From contig CM030940.1 of assembly GCA_018136815.1 (NCBI GenBank), forward strand, positions 3,908,833-3,972,832: a DNA stretch of 64,000 nt. Reading direction: 5' to 3'. Position numbers and translations under genes: made by a program. The notes below the pieces were generated by a model. That model worked only from the letters and a program-made list of their open reading frames with translations, made no database searches and had not been told where the DNA came from. The DNA is from Isochrysis galbana. Taxonomy: Eukaryota; Haptophyta; Isochrysidales; Isochrysidaceae. Below are positions 56,360 through 64,000 of this stretch, piece by piece (position 1 is the first letter of the stretch; every line of letters starts with the position of its first letter).

Positions 56360-58435
56360 TTGCGAAAAAAAACGTCTCAAAATTCTCACCACACGCGCGG
56401 CTTTGCACAGACTTTCCAGAAGCCACGCCCGCGTCCCATCCCACTCCCTCCACCCGCCTCATGGCTCGTCCCCTCGTCCCCCCGTGCACTAAGTAGGGAG
56501 AAGGGGCTCGGTGAACGGGTCTTTCGGCTTTCGGGGGCGGCAGGCGTCGTGTGGCGTGTCCCAGTCCCCGGTGGTCTAGTTCTAGTTCCCTTCTCCCTCC
56601 TGCCTCCTGCGCCACCGGGCTACCGGTTTTAGTGCGTCTGCTGTCGCAGAGGCCCCTTGTTTTCTTTTTCTTTTTTCTGTTTGTTTTTTGTTCTTGTCTT
56701 GCGTTCGGTTGCTGCGTGGTGGTGGTGGAGAGTGTGTTAAGGTTTTGCCGGGCGATTGGTTTGGTGGTCGGATCCGGTACTTGCCGCCTAGTTGTTGTTG
56801 GTGTTTAAGCCAAAGCCAATCTGGCTTCTATGCCTAGCGCTCGCGCTACCATGGCAAGGTTCTCGCTCATTACTAGCGCTCGCCCTTGGCGTTAGGTTCG
56901 AATGCAGGGGCCCTGAGTCCTGAGTTCGAGCGCGCTCTTGATTTTCGGTTTTCTACCCATGGACGCTGCGCTCGTGCGTGCTGCGGAATGTGAGCCCGCG
57001 ATGGCGCGAGTCCCCTAGTGAGGGTCGTGAACCTGTTCAGGTTCAGGGTGCGTTCTATGACTAGTATGTAGTATGTGGTGGAATGTATTATAGTATAGTC
57101 ATAGTCATCGAATTCAATTTTATAGAAGTCGCCAAGGACCTAGGACATAGGACTAGGATGTATCTCCATGCTATGATTATGAAAAAAAAAGATCTGAAGG
57201 TTCTGGGCTACACACCTATCGCTAGACAGCGCATCCTACTGCTACTGCACATCAGCCAGCGCCCTTATCTCCCTTCTCCCCGCTCCCTTGCTTCCCCCCC
57301 CTCGTTCCTTTGTCTTTGGTGTCGGGGGTGCGGCCCTGGTGCGCTACCTAGGGCCCGGTTCCGGGAGTGGGGATCGGGCAGGCCTTTTGGGTTTTTGTTG
57401 GTAGGGTAGAGCAGGCTTCTCGTGTCATGGCTGCCCCTATTGCGGTGCACCGGCGTGATGTTCGACTCTACCTCTCGTGTTACGTGGTTTCCGTCACAAC
57501 CAGGTGCTCTACCCCTAGCGTTTTAGCTAGGGATACAAGTTCTGCGCTGGGGGTCAATTCGTTCTTTTCGCCTAGTTCGTAGAGTGGCCGAATGTCGGCC
57601 AAATCTATCCTCTTTTTGGGTTGTCTCCCCATGCCCGCCTGGGCGGTGCGCGCGGAGTCCGTTGATTTGGCGAATAGTAGTGCCTTGCTCAGTTTGGTGA
57701 ATCTTTCCAGTGTGCGTATTAGTACCGATTCTTCTGAGAACGTGGCGTGTGGCGTTGTCATAGTATATCCTGTAGAAGTCCGTTATGATGAACCTCCATG
57801 CGAGCATGTATAACGTTGCTAATGCCTTGGGGCAGGGGTCGCTTGGGTGTATGAAGAGCCTATCTATTATGTTTTGTTCGCGTGGTTTGTCCGGCGTGCT
57901 CGGGTGTCGGGCCAGTGTGTCCAGGGCGTCGAAAATGCTCGTTAGCCGCGTACATTCTCCCAAGTGTGTGGAAGATTCGTCGGCTGTCGTACAGAAACGG
58001 CATGCCTTTTCTCGGTGCGCGAATCTATTGGCCGTGGCTATGCGTCTATGTGTAATGTGCTTAAAATGTAGGTGTGTGTCCCTTGGTGTTACCATGGGCG
58101 AGGTGTACACCTTGGCTAGGTGCGCCCATACCTCGTCCGTTACGGGTAGTCTCGTCGCCCAGTTGTCGGGGCCCGCGAGTCGTTGGCGTTTGTGGCGGAC
58201 CGTTTGTAGGGCTCTCGTCAGATGTGTAACTTCAGTCGCGTCGAGTGTTGTTTCACCGTCCAGAGTGTATTCGTCCGGCAGCGGGTATTCTGATCTTTTG
58301 TTTGATTTGAAGCCTTCGCCCCATTTGGCGGGGGGAGTCGGGTCCAAGCCGGTGGGTGCCGCTATGATGCGGTCTCCGAGGATAGGCGTGCCCAGGTATG
58401 AGAGTTCGACTTCGTCACTTGGGGACCTGAAGACT
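56360..58435 (-). mobile_element. LINE 3' half, 5'-truncated
   Basis: Minus strand from about 58435: SPSDEVELSYLGTPILGDRI, WGEGFKSNKRSEYPLPDEYT, then HLHFKHITHRRIATANRFAH, the zinc knuckle CRFCTTADESSTHLGEC, and IIDRLFIHPSDPCPKALATL. It then runs into about 1 kb of 3' sequence ending GAGAATTTTGAGACG and a T run at about 56365. It begins without endonuclease or RT, so it is 5'-truncated. The C-terminal end near 56820-56900 is diverged. Confidence 0.75.
57480..58347 (-). pseudogene. LINE C-terminal domain with CCHC-type knuckle, frameshifted
   Basis: The first frame runs from 58347 (MDPTPPAKW..., where the first residue is TTG-coded and the frame is open upstream) through the knuckle CRFCTTADESSTHLGEC to FYRIYYDNATRHVL. 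A frameshift near 57740 passes to the second frame, MTTPHATFSEESVLIRTLER through KLSKALLFAKS to KKRIDLADIRPLY and LAKTLGVEHLVVTE. The second frame corresponds to SYEYHYIPVLESTLVRFATL...LVAAALGLAERLA of the 62948 copy, so the break is real decay rather than a new gene. Confidence 0.7.
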
Positions 58436-58439
58436 GAAG

Positions 58440-59715
58440 ACCTGAAGAGGGGCCGCAGGCGCGCGCCATGGGCCTCCGCCGCAGGGAAGAGAGGAGGAAA
58501 AGGGAAGAGGGAGGGGAGGGGGGAGCGGCAGCTCCCCCCTCCGGCAGAAACGTGTCTTCTCGCCCCGTTTGGGTAAGAGAAGACGGGGGCGCCAGAGCCA
58601 GGAGGGAAGGGCCGCGGCTCGCCGCGGCCACTCGCTCTAGCGAGGGAGATTAGCGCTTCTGGGCTCCTATCTCACGAATGCCCCCCCCCCCCCCCTGCGT
58701 TGCTTTTACCCGAAAGGGGTTTTCCCCCAGCGTGGACTCGAGGAGAGGACGCGCTGGGGTGCGCGGGGCCGGTGCATGCACTGGGGGGAGGACAAACATC
58801 GAGGGGAGGGGGCAGTGCCCCCACCCCCCGGTATCACTCGGACACCTGGCCCGTCAGGCATGGCGGGATTCCGGGACTGATTAATTAACTTCTTAATAGT
58901 CTCACCGCACACGCGGCCGTGGACCCTCTACTTTCTACTCACGCGGCAAACCTTTCTACACCCCCTCTCTCCCGGCCCTTTCCCCCCCGCCATTAGGCGA
59001 CTCCCCCCGTGCACTACTAGGGGGATAGGGGAAAAGGGCTTAGATATGGTCGGTGGCCCGCGCCCCACTCCGGCCCCCGGTGATCCGTTCCACCCTTCCT
59101 CCTATGCCTACCGGGCTGGCGGCGTCCTCAGTCCCGACTTCTCCTGTAAACAGGTGCGGGACTTACATATCTTCCGGTGAGCGGAGCCCTCGCTCCGCCC
59201 ACCCCCTTCTCCGCGCTCTCTCTCCCCTCTCCTGCAGGCACGCGCGATGGCGCGCCTGCGACAGGCCTGCAGCTGCCTCTGGAGACCCCTGGAGGCTCTT
59301 GGAGGCCAGCTCAGGGGGCAGAGGAGGCTGGGGCTGGGCCCTGGGCTCCCCTGCCTCTCCCTCGCTGGCGCTCCTGGGCCTCAGGGGCCCCCACTCTGCA
59401 CCTGTCTGCCTGTCGAACAGGGGGGGAGGGGGGGTTGGAGCGATGGGCTGGCCACGAGGGGCCAGGACGCGCGAATCAGGCGAGCCTGTCAGGGAGAGAG
59501 TGGGTCAGCATGGCAGTGGCCTCCTGGCAAGCCATCAGGCATGCCAGGAGAGTGGGTGGTTCCTCCCCCATGGCAGGGGAGGAGTGGAGAGAGGGGGGGG
59601 CTCGTGCCCCTCCATGGGCGAACTAAGTATAAACTTAGTTGGGATTCCGGGACTGAGACGTTATGTCCAATTAGCTAGTGGGGTTGGCTAGGATATAACA
59701 TTGATTATTATTATT
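58440..59715 (+). mobile_element. LINE-C type element, 5'-truncated, interrupted
   Basis: 58455-58880 matches 31796-32215 (GCAGGGAAGAGAGGAGGAAA, then CGTGTCTTCTCGCCCCGTTT, CGTGGACTCGAGGAGAGGAC and CCGTCAGGCATGGCGGGATT). The sequence resumes at 59641 with GGGATTCCGGGACTGA and the typical tail (CTAGTGGGGTTGGCTAGGAT, then TTATTATTATTATT). The interruption is the minus-strand element at 58881-59640. Confidence 0.75.
58881..59640 (-). mobile_element. LINE-C family nonautonomous copy, complete (760 bp)
   Basis: Minus strand: palindrome AACTAAGTTTATACTTAGTT (59640-59621), CGCCC-ATG, LINE-C 5' coding (down to about 59200), then a 3' region with GGGGGTGTAGAAAGG and an end GTGAGACTATTAAGAAG at 58881. 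Flanked by a perfect 16-base duplication GGGATTCCGGGACTGA (58865-58880 and 59641-59656). It has no endonuclease or RT. Confidence 0.82.
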
Positions 59716-60205
59716 ATTTGGGCATCGCGCTAGGTGCGTGGAGCTCTCGCGGAATTTACCGCACAATCTGCACGCTTTCGACGTCGCTATGGCGAAGCGA
59801 TTGCGTGTGCCTAGCCTCCTGTGCGTTATATGTTGAAAGTGGAGGTGCGTATCCGTGTGCTTGAGGAGGGGGTTCGTGTATAGGCTCGCCACTCGCCACC
59901 CTGCATGTGAAACACAGGAACAGTGTACAGCGTACAGCGTTTTTTTTCGGAGGCCCAAAAGCCATGCAAAACATATGTTTTTCGCTGTTTCATTTCGGGC
60001 GGCCGCCCCCCCCCCCCGCACATCTGTTTTTTACACTGTTTTCTCTGTTTTTTTCCGACGGCAAAAAACATACTGTTTTTGCTGTTTTATTTCTAAGTTT
60101 GACTGTGTTTCACATGTAGGCTCGCCACGTGCCACGTGTCTCCAGTTTCCAGTTTCCAGTCTTCGTGTCTTCGTGCGTTAGTTCGATCTTGCGTGCCCAC
60201 GCTTC
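59716..60205 (-). mobile_element. LINE C-terminal remnant carrying a small transposon
   Basis: Minus strand: SLYTNPLLKHTDTHLHFQHI, THRRLGTRNRFAIATSK, zinc knuckle CRLCGKFRESSTHLARC, breaking off at 59716 where the LINE-C tail begins. On the 5' side the frame continues at 60129 (GTWR) beyond the inserted 59900-60120 element. Confidence 0.65.
59900..60120. mobile_element. 221-bp inverted-repeat element with 8-base target duplication
   Basis: Ends CCTGCATGTGAAACACAG and, in reverse, CCTACATGTGAAACACAG. Flanking direct repeat CTCGCCAC at 59892-59899 and 60121-60128. The interior has CTGTTTT and GCAAAAAACATA repeats, a C run at 60006-60019 and no frame of note. The 8-base duplication suggests a hAT-type MITE, different from the 7698-8561 family. 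Confidence 0.75.
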
Positions 60206-60550
60206 CCTAGCTGGTTGGGGTTTGGAGTGTGAGGCTCCCGTCGTCAGTGCTTGGGATATGTCGGAGACTCTGATCTGGTCCAGGTTTTTCTTGTTGTCTA
60301 GGACTCTAGGACGGCTTTGTTGACGTCGAGGGCTTCGGCCCCGCAGCACTAGGATTAAAGCAGCACACACAGACAAGAAAACTCTAGCACACAGAGTCTC
60401 CCCCTCCGCCCCCCCTTCTCCCTGCGCTGCCGCCCCCGCCGCCCCCTCCGCCCCTCGGCTGGCTCTCCACACCTCCGAGGGACCGGCCTCCTTCCTTGCG
60501 CTGCTCGCAGGCAGATCCCCTGAGCGCCCTCTCCCTCTCCCCTTTTCTCA

Positions 60551-60581
<31 letters not shown>

Positions 60582-60594
60582 TCTCGCAAGAGAG
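60206..60594. other. upstream region of the esterase gene
   Basis: Contains GGGCTTCGGCCCCGCAGCAC and CAAGAAAACTCT (60318-60390), similar to 37060-37130, then C-rich sequence and a C homopolymer of about 24 bases at 60557-60580 only 15 bases before the start codon. Probably promoter and 5' untranslated region. Confidence 0.5.
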
Positions 60595-61449
60595 ATGAGC
60601 GGCAAGCTCGGCCCCTTCCGCCGGCCGCAGCTCTGCCTCTTCGGTGACTCAATCACGCAGTTCTCGATGGGCGCGGGTGGCTGGGGCTCTGCACTCGCCT
60701 CAGACTACCAGCGACACGCCGATGTCCTGCTGCGCGGCTATTCCGGCTACAACTCGCGCTGGGCGCTCCAGCTCCTCCCCGACCTCTTCCCTTCGTCCGC
60801 CTCTCCTTCTGAGACTCCGGCTCTCGTCACAGTCTTCCTCGGTGCGAATGATGCGAACAGGCCACCTCCGCTCCTCCTGCAGCCACTCTCCGCCTCCAGG
60901 CAGCACGTGCCCCTTCAGGAGTATGAAAGCAATCTGGCGGCTATTGTGAGGGTCATCCGGCAGATGGGGGATGGTTCCGCTAAGGTGTTGATCATCACGC
61001 CGCCGCCCGTCGACCACGAGGCGTGGCATGCGCATTGCGTTCGTTCCTATGGTTCCGATCCCGGCGCCGACCCGAACAGGCACTTCGACGTCACCGCTGA
61101 GTACGCAAAGGCTGCCGTCTCGGTGGGTAAGGCGACCTCTACGCCGGTCGCCGACGTGCACAGTGCGATCATGGCCCACCGGGATTGGAAGGCGATGTTC
61201 GATGATGGCCTCCACCCAAATCCACGGGGAAATGCGGTCATCTTTGAGCAGGTGAAGAAGGCCATCGCCGAGCACTTTCCGGAGCTGGTCCCGCAGTACC
61301 CCCAGATGCCCGCCGCAGGCGACGTGCCGCTCACGAACAGGGGCGTAAGTGGCCTCATGATGGACTTTCCAGACCATAACGCGATCGACGCGGTCGACCC
61401 TGGATCCACCTTTGCGGAGTGGAAGATGTGTTTGAAAGCGCCCGAGTGA
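60595..61449 (+). CDS. SGNH/GDSL esterase, IAH1 type
   Basis: Single exon, 284 residues, ATG at 60595 (MSGKLGPFRRPQLCLFGDSI). SGNH blocks are all present: block I LFGDSITQ (catalytic Ser), block II GYSGYNSRWAL (oxyanion Gly), block III LGANDAN (Asn), and block V DGLHPNPRG (catalytic Asp and His). Further family features are VLIITPPPVD, YAKAAVSVG and the C-terminal FPDHNAID. Length and motif spacing fit the isoamyl acetate-hydrolysing esterase IAH1 group found in fungi, plants and animals; it should hydrolyse short ester substrates in the cytosol, but the true substrate is not known. No signal peptide or membrane segment. The only intronless and most conventional host gene in the window. Confidence 0.92.
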   Translation: MSGKLGPFRRPQLCLFGDSITQFSMGAGGWGSALASDYQRHADVLLRGYSGYNSRWALQLLPDLFPSSASPSETPALVTVFLGANDANRPPPLLLQPLSASRQHVPLQEYESNLAAIVRVIRQMGDGSAKVLIITPPPVDHEAWHAHCVRSYGSDPGADPNRHFDVTAEYAKAAVSVGKATSTPVADVHSAIMAHRDWKAMFDDGLHPNPRGNAVIFEQVKKAIAEHFPELVPQYPQMPAAGDVPLTNRGVSGLMMDFPDHNAIDAVDPGSTFAEWKMCLKAPE

Positions 61450-61859
61450 ATCGCGCCCGGTTGCCTCTACTCTTTCCCTGACGCCGATGTCAACTCAGAG
61501 GCTGTGGCGGACGGAGGCGCAATCGCGTGCTCAGACCTGTTGGCCGTATCCTTGGATTCGGCCCTAAGTAGCGGCCAAGGCTACGGGCCTAGCTTGCAGC
61601 CAACTCGCAGTCGTGGTGTGCGCCGCCGCGGGGACGCCTTGTGATCTCGCGTCGGGTGTGATCTCGCGTCGCGTTCCCTTCGGACGGGACAGCTCCGGAA
61701 GCGGAGTTCTTCTCCGCGTCTTTGCTCCCTTCCCTCCCTTCCAGTGTTGCAAGAGCCACAATGAGTTGCTGCGCTGGATTACGTGACATCAAGATGGATT
61801 TTTTCGTGCAAGTTGTTGATGTGATGGTGTGATAGTGTGATGGTGTGTCAAACTACTAA
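61450..61859. other. 3' region of the esterase gene
   Basis: Contains a short tandem GTGATCTCGCGTCG at about 61638-61670 and GTGATGGTGTGATAGTGTGA at about 61822. No gene recognised. Confidence 0.5.
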
Positions 61860-62600
61860 CAACGATCGGTAAACGATAGGGTCATGGAGCGCGCGCTGCC
61901 TCCCGCACTCGCCGCCGCCGCCCTCGCCGCGATGGACGAAGCATTCATGGACACCCCCCTGTCGCCGAAGCGACCGCGTCAAGACGACCCGCCCGACCAG
62001 GTGGGCGCAGGAGCCAACGGGCTGCGCCCCGGCATCACCAAGAACAGTGCGACCAAAGCCTGCATGCTGGCAGCAACCAGCATGCAGCACACACACCTCA
62101 CCCTCCACAGCCTCACCAGCCACACCACACCAGTTGGACGATCCATCAGGGAAGGCCCCCGGGCCTGGCCCCTACACAGCCGCGTTACCGCCCTCGTGCT
62201 CCGGCACGAGGGGCTGGACCGGCGCCATTCTGGACATGACTCCCTTGGGGGAATGTCGCAACAAACCGATGCAGCAGGCATGCAACAAGGCTTGACCCCC
62301 AGGGAGGGAGACAGCAGCACCAAAGGAGACATCAGGAGAGGGGGCCCCCCCAACACTAGGAGGAGACGAGACCACGAACACGCCGCGAGCGCGCGAGAGG
62401 CAGAAAGGGCAGAAGCCCAAGGGGCCCAACAACGCAAACAAGCATACGAACAAGGGCCAACAAATGGCCCAAACAACCCAACAACCCCAAGGGGAGACAC
62501 CGGCAGGAGGGCCAGGAACGATAGAAGCAGAGAGGAGGTCATCATCGATAACCTTTTCATGCACCCCGGGGGCAAATCACCAAGAAAGATCACTTACCAT
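61860..62600 (+). mobile_element. internally deleted LINE-B copy
   Basis: Head AACGATCGGTAAACGATAG followed by ATGGAGCGC (61884). A 245-codon frame contains PLSPKRPRQDDPPDQVGAG, SIREGPRAWPLHSRVTALVL, a basic/Gln-rich middle (RREDHEH-like, QQRKQAYEQG) and then REEVIIDNLFMHPGGKSPRK. The last block corresponds to the C-terminal REQNIIDRLFIHPSDP of the 57523 copy, so endonuclease and RT are deleted. The copy is cut at about 62600 where a reversed LINE-B 3' end begins. Confidence 0.72.
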
Positions 62601-62602
62601 AC

Positions 62603-64000
62603 TATAAAAAAAACCTTTTAAAATTCTCGCCTCACACGTGGCCCTGAACTATTCCTTCGTAGCCACGCCCCTTTCCCTTCCTCACCCTCATTCCCCGCCT
62701 TGCGGCAACTCCCCTCGTGCTCTACTTAGGGGCTCGGGTCATGTGGGGGTCCGAGCGGAGCGGGGTGCACCTGTCCCCAGCTGCGCATTCTCAACTTCCT
62801 CCTGTGCTGCTGGGTGACCTGTTTCTTGTGGTGCTATCGTCGGTTCCCTTGTGTCTGCGTGTGTCCATGTTTGCCGTGGGTGAGCTGTGCTGATCGATCA
62901 CACCTTTGGTTGGTTCATCAATGCCGGTCGTCTTTTCTTGCTTCTCGCTACGCGAGCCTTTCAGCGAGACCAAGCGCTGCCGCTACAAGGCTAGTGTTTT
63001 CGCTCATTTGTAGCCTACCCTTTTCGTTTTCAATGAATATCGGGGCACTAAGTGCCAGCGTTCTCTTAAGTTTGGGCTTCCTCCCCTGGGCGGCTTTACA
63101 TGTGCGCATCAAACAATGCTGCCGTGGCGGGGTGAGGCCCCTAACCAATGTGGCAAACCTCACTAGTGTAGACTCCAATACTGGGATATAGTGGTATTCA
63201 TATGACTCAAACGCGACTCTATAGAAGTCTCTTAGTATGTATTTCCATGCTATCACGTATAACGCTTTTAGACTTTCGGGTGTGTTCGCACCGGGGTATG
63301 CGAATAGTCTGTCTTTCGTTTTTTGTGTGCGTGATCTCCCGGGAGAGGGGGTGAAGTTGTTGAGGGCGTCTATGGTTTCGAATACTCTCTTCGTCGCGGG
63401 ACACCACGCTAGGTGGCACGAGTTTTCCCGGTGTCGGCGACACAGTCTACAGACGTCTGTCTGTCCGTCTGCGAATCTGTTCCTGGTACCGATTCGCCTA
63501 TGTGTGATATGTTTGAAGTGGAGGTGTTTATCCGTGTGTTTTAGCAGTGGCATTGTATATAGCCTTGCTATATGTTTCCATTCTTCCTTGGTGACATTCA
63601 GTCGCTTTTCCCATGCTGTTCTCGCCGCTTGCGGGGCGTTGCTTCGTGTCGCTTTAAGCACGGCCTTGGTGAGATCTGCGACTGATATTGCGTCTAGCGC
63701 GACTTTTCCTTTTAGTATGGCGTATTCGTCCGCCAAGGGGTACTCCATATATCTTGGGCCTTTGAATCCGCCTTCCCATCTGGCTGGCGGGTGGTAGTAT
63801 TGGATCTCTCCCGCATTCGCTACTTTTCCGGTGCCGGCTATCTCTCCCAAGTAGTCGGTATCCGTGTGTATCCAGATGTTGTTTAGTTTGCTGATGTATT
63901 TATCGTCTTCGGAGACCCTGATTTCGTTGTTCTGTAGCTCGGTCTCCGGCTCTTTAGGCGGGGCTTTGTCGTCGGGTGTCTTTTTCCCCTTTGCGTCGGG
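62603..64000 (-). mobile_element. LINE-B 3' half, running off the window
   Basis: Minus strand: coding from the window edge to LAERLA and a stop near 62948, then about 340 bases of 3' untranslated sequence closely like 30531-30860 (CTCGTGCTCTAC, GCCTTGCGGCAACTCCCCTC), ending GAGAATTTTAAAAGG and a T run at about 62605. Confidence 0.82.
62948..64000 (-). CDS. LINE-B C-terminal domain, partial
   Basis: Open from the window edge (DAKGKKTPDDKAPPKEPETE, NIWIHTDTDYLGEIAGTG) through WEGGFKGPRYMEYPLADEYA, ARLYTMPLLKHTDKHLHFKH, the zinc knuckle CRLCRRHRENSCHLAWC and RLFAYPGANTPESLKALYVI to LVAAALGLAERLA-stop. It is the C-terminal part of a LINE polyprotein downstream of the RT; the CxxC...HxxxxC knuckle binds nucleic acid in related elements. 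About 350 codons are visible without frameshift, the least damaged C-terminus in the window; RT and endonuclease should lie beyond 64000. Confidence 0.8.
   Translation of the reverse strand, partial: PDAKGKKTPDDKAPPKEPETELQNNEIRVSEDDKYISKLNNIWIHTDTDYLGEIAGTGKVANAGEIQYYHPPARWEGGFKGPRYMEYPLADEYAILKGKVALDAISVADLTKAVLKATRSNAPQAARTAWEKRLNVTKEEWKHIARLYTMPLLKHTDKHLHFKHITHRRIGTRNRFADGQTDVCRLCRRHRENSCHLAWCPATKRVFETIDALNNFTPSPGRSRTQKTKDRLFAYPGANTPESLKALYVIAWKYILRDFYRVAFESYEYHYIPVLESTLVRFATLVRGLTPPRQHCLMRTCKAAQGRKPKLKRTLALSAPIFIENEKGRLQMSENTSLVAAALGLAERLA

Noticed and set aside
56875-56900. GGTTCGAATGC resembling a tRNA T-loop
   Set aside because: No matching acceptor stem, D arm or anticodon arm around it; it lies in the diverged LINE C-terminal region.

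Overview
The window is nuclear DNA of a eukaryote, most likely a GC-rich unicellular alga. A haptophyte-like organism is my best guess, but that is inference from style: GT-AG introns of about 60-580 bases, very long C/G and CT homopolymer tracts, proline-rich extracellular linkers like those of algal surface proteins, and several families of algal-type LINEs. Nothing looks prokaryotic, and no rRNA, tRNA, CRISPR or operon structure was seen. Exon models were built by hand from splice sites, reading-frame continuity and protein-family fit.

Six host genes can be supported well. (1) A 7-exon voltage-gated K+ channel, minus strand, 5045-2420. (2) A giant, about 4,560-residue type I membrane protein, plus strand, 10968-24906. 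It has a signal peptide, acidic duplication, novel Ser-rich repeats, two arrays totalling about 53 Cys-rich GCTD..NY..DDGSC repeats, FG-GAP repeats, one membrane segment and a cytoplasmic tail. (3) A 3-exon, 192-residue unknown protein, plus strand, 28686-29441. (4) A 4-exon coiled-coil protein, minus strand, 35413-33790. (5) A 4-exon protein kinase, plus strand, 38424-41405, with a degenerate EF-hand region and two C-terminal cyclic-nucleotide-binding folds. (6) A 4-exon, about 2,300-residue Furry/MOR2-PAG1 family morphogenesis scaffold, minus strand, 55392-47817. A single-exon SGNH/GDSL esterase of the IAH1 type (60595-61449) makes a seventh. Weaker gene evidence lies at 978-1232 (orphan exon), 6140-9270 (disrupted multi-exon gene) and 25945-26716 (LRR remnant).

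The rest is largely a mobile-element landscape. There is a nearly full-length LINE (41956-45695: ORF1-like zinc-finger region fused to AP endonuclease, then reverse transcriptase, one frameshift), many truncated or internally deleted LINE relatives, and three small inverted-repeat DNA elements whose boundaries and target duplications can be read directly (7698-8561, 9305-9860, 59900-60120). Two stretches are nested insertions (29915-32345 and 58440-60205) with legible duplications. The LINE families share an unusual layout: a short AT-rich palindrome lies directly against the first ATG. Regions between genes hold CT/AG microsatellites, small tandem or direct repeats, or nothing recognisable.

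No obvious functional link joins the host genes. The channel, the kinase with nucleotide-binding folds, the Furry scaffold and the giant surface protein would all fit signalling and cell-surface or cell-shape biology of a protist, but that is not evidence of a shared pathway.
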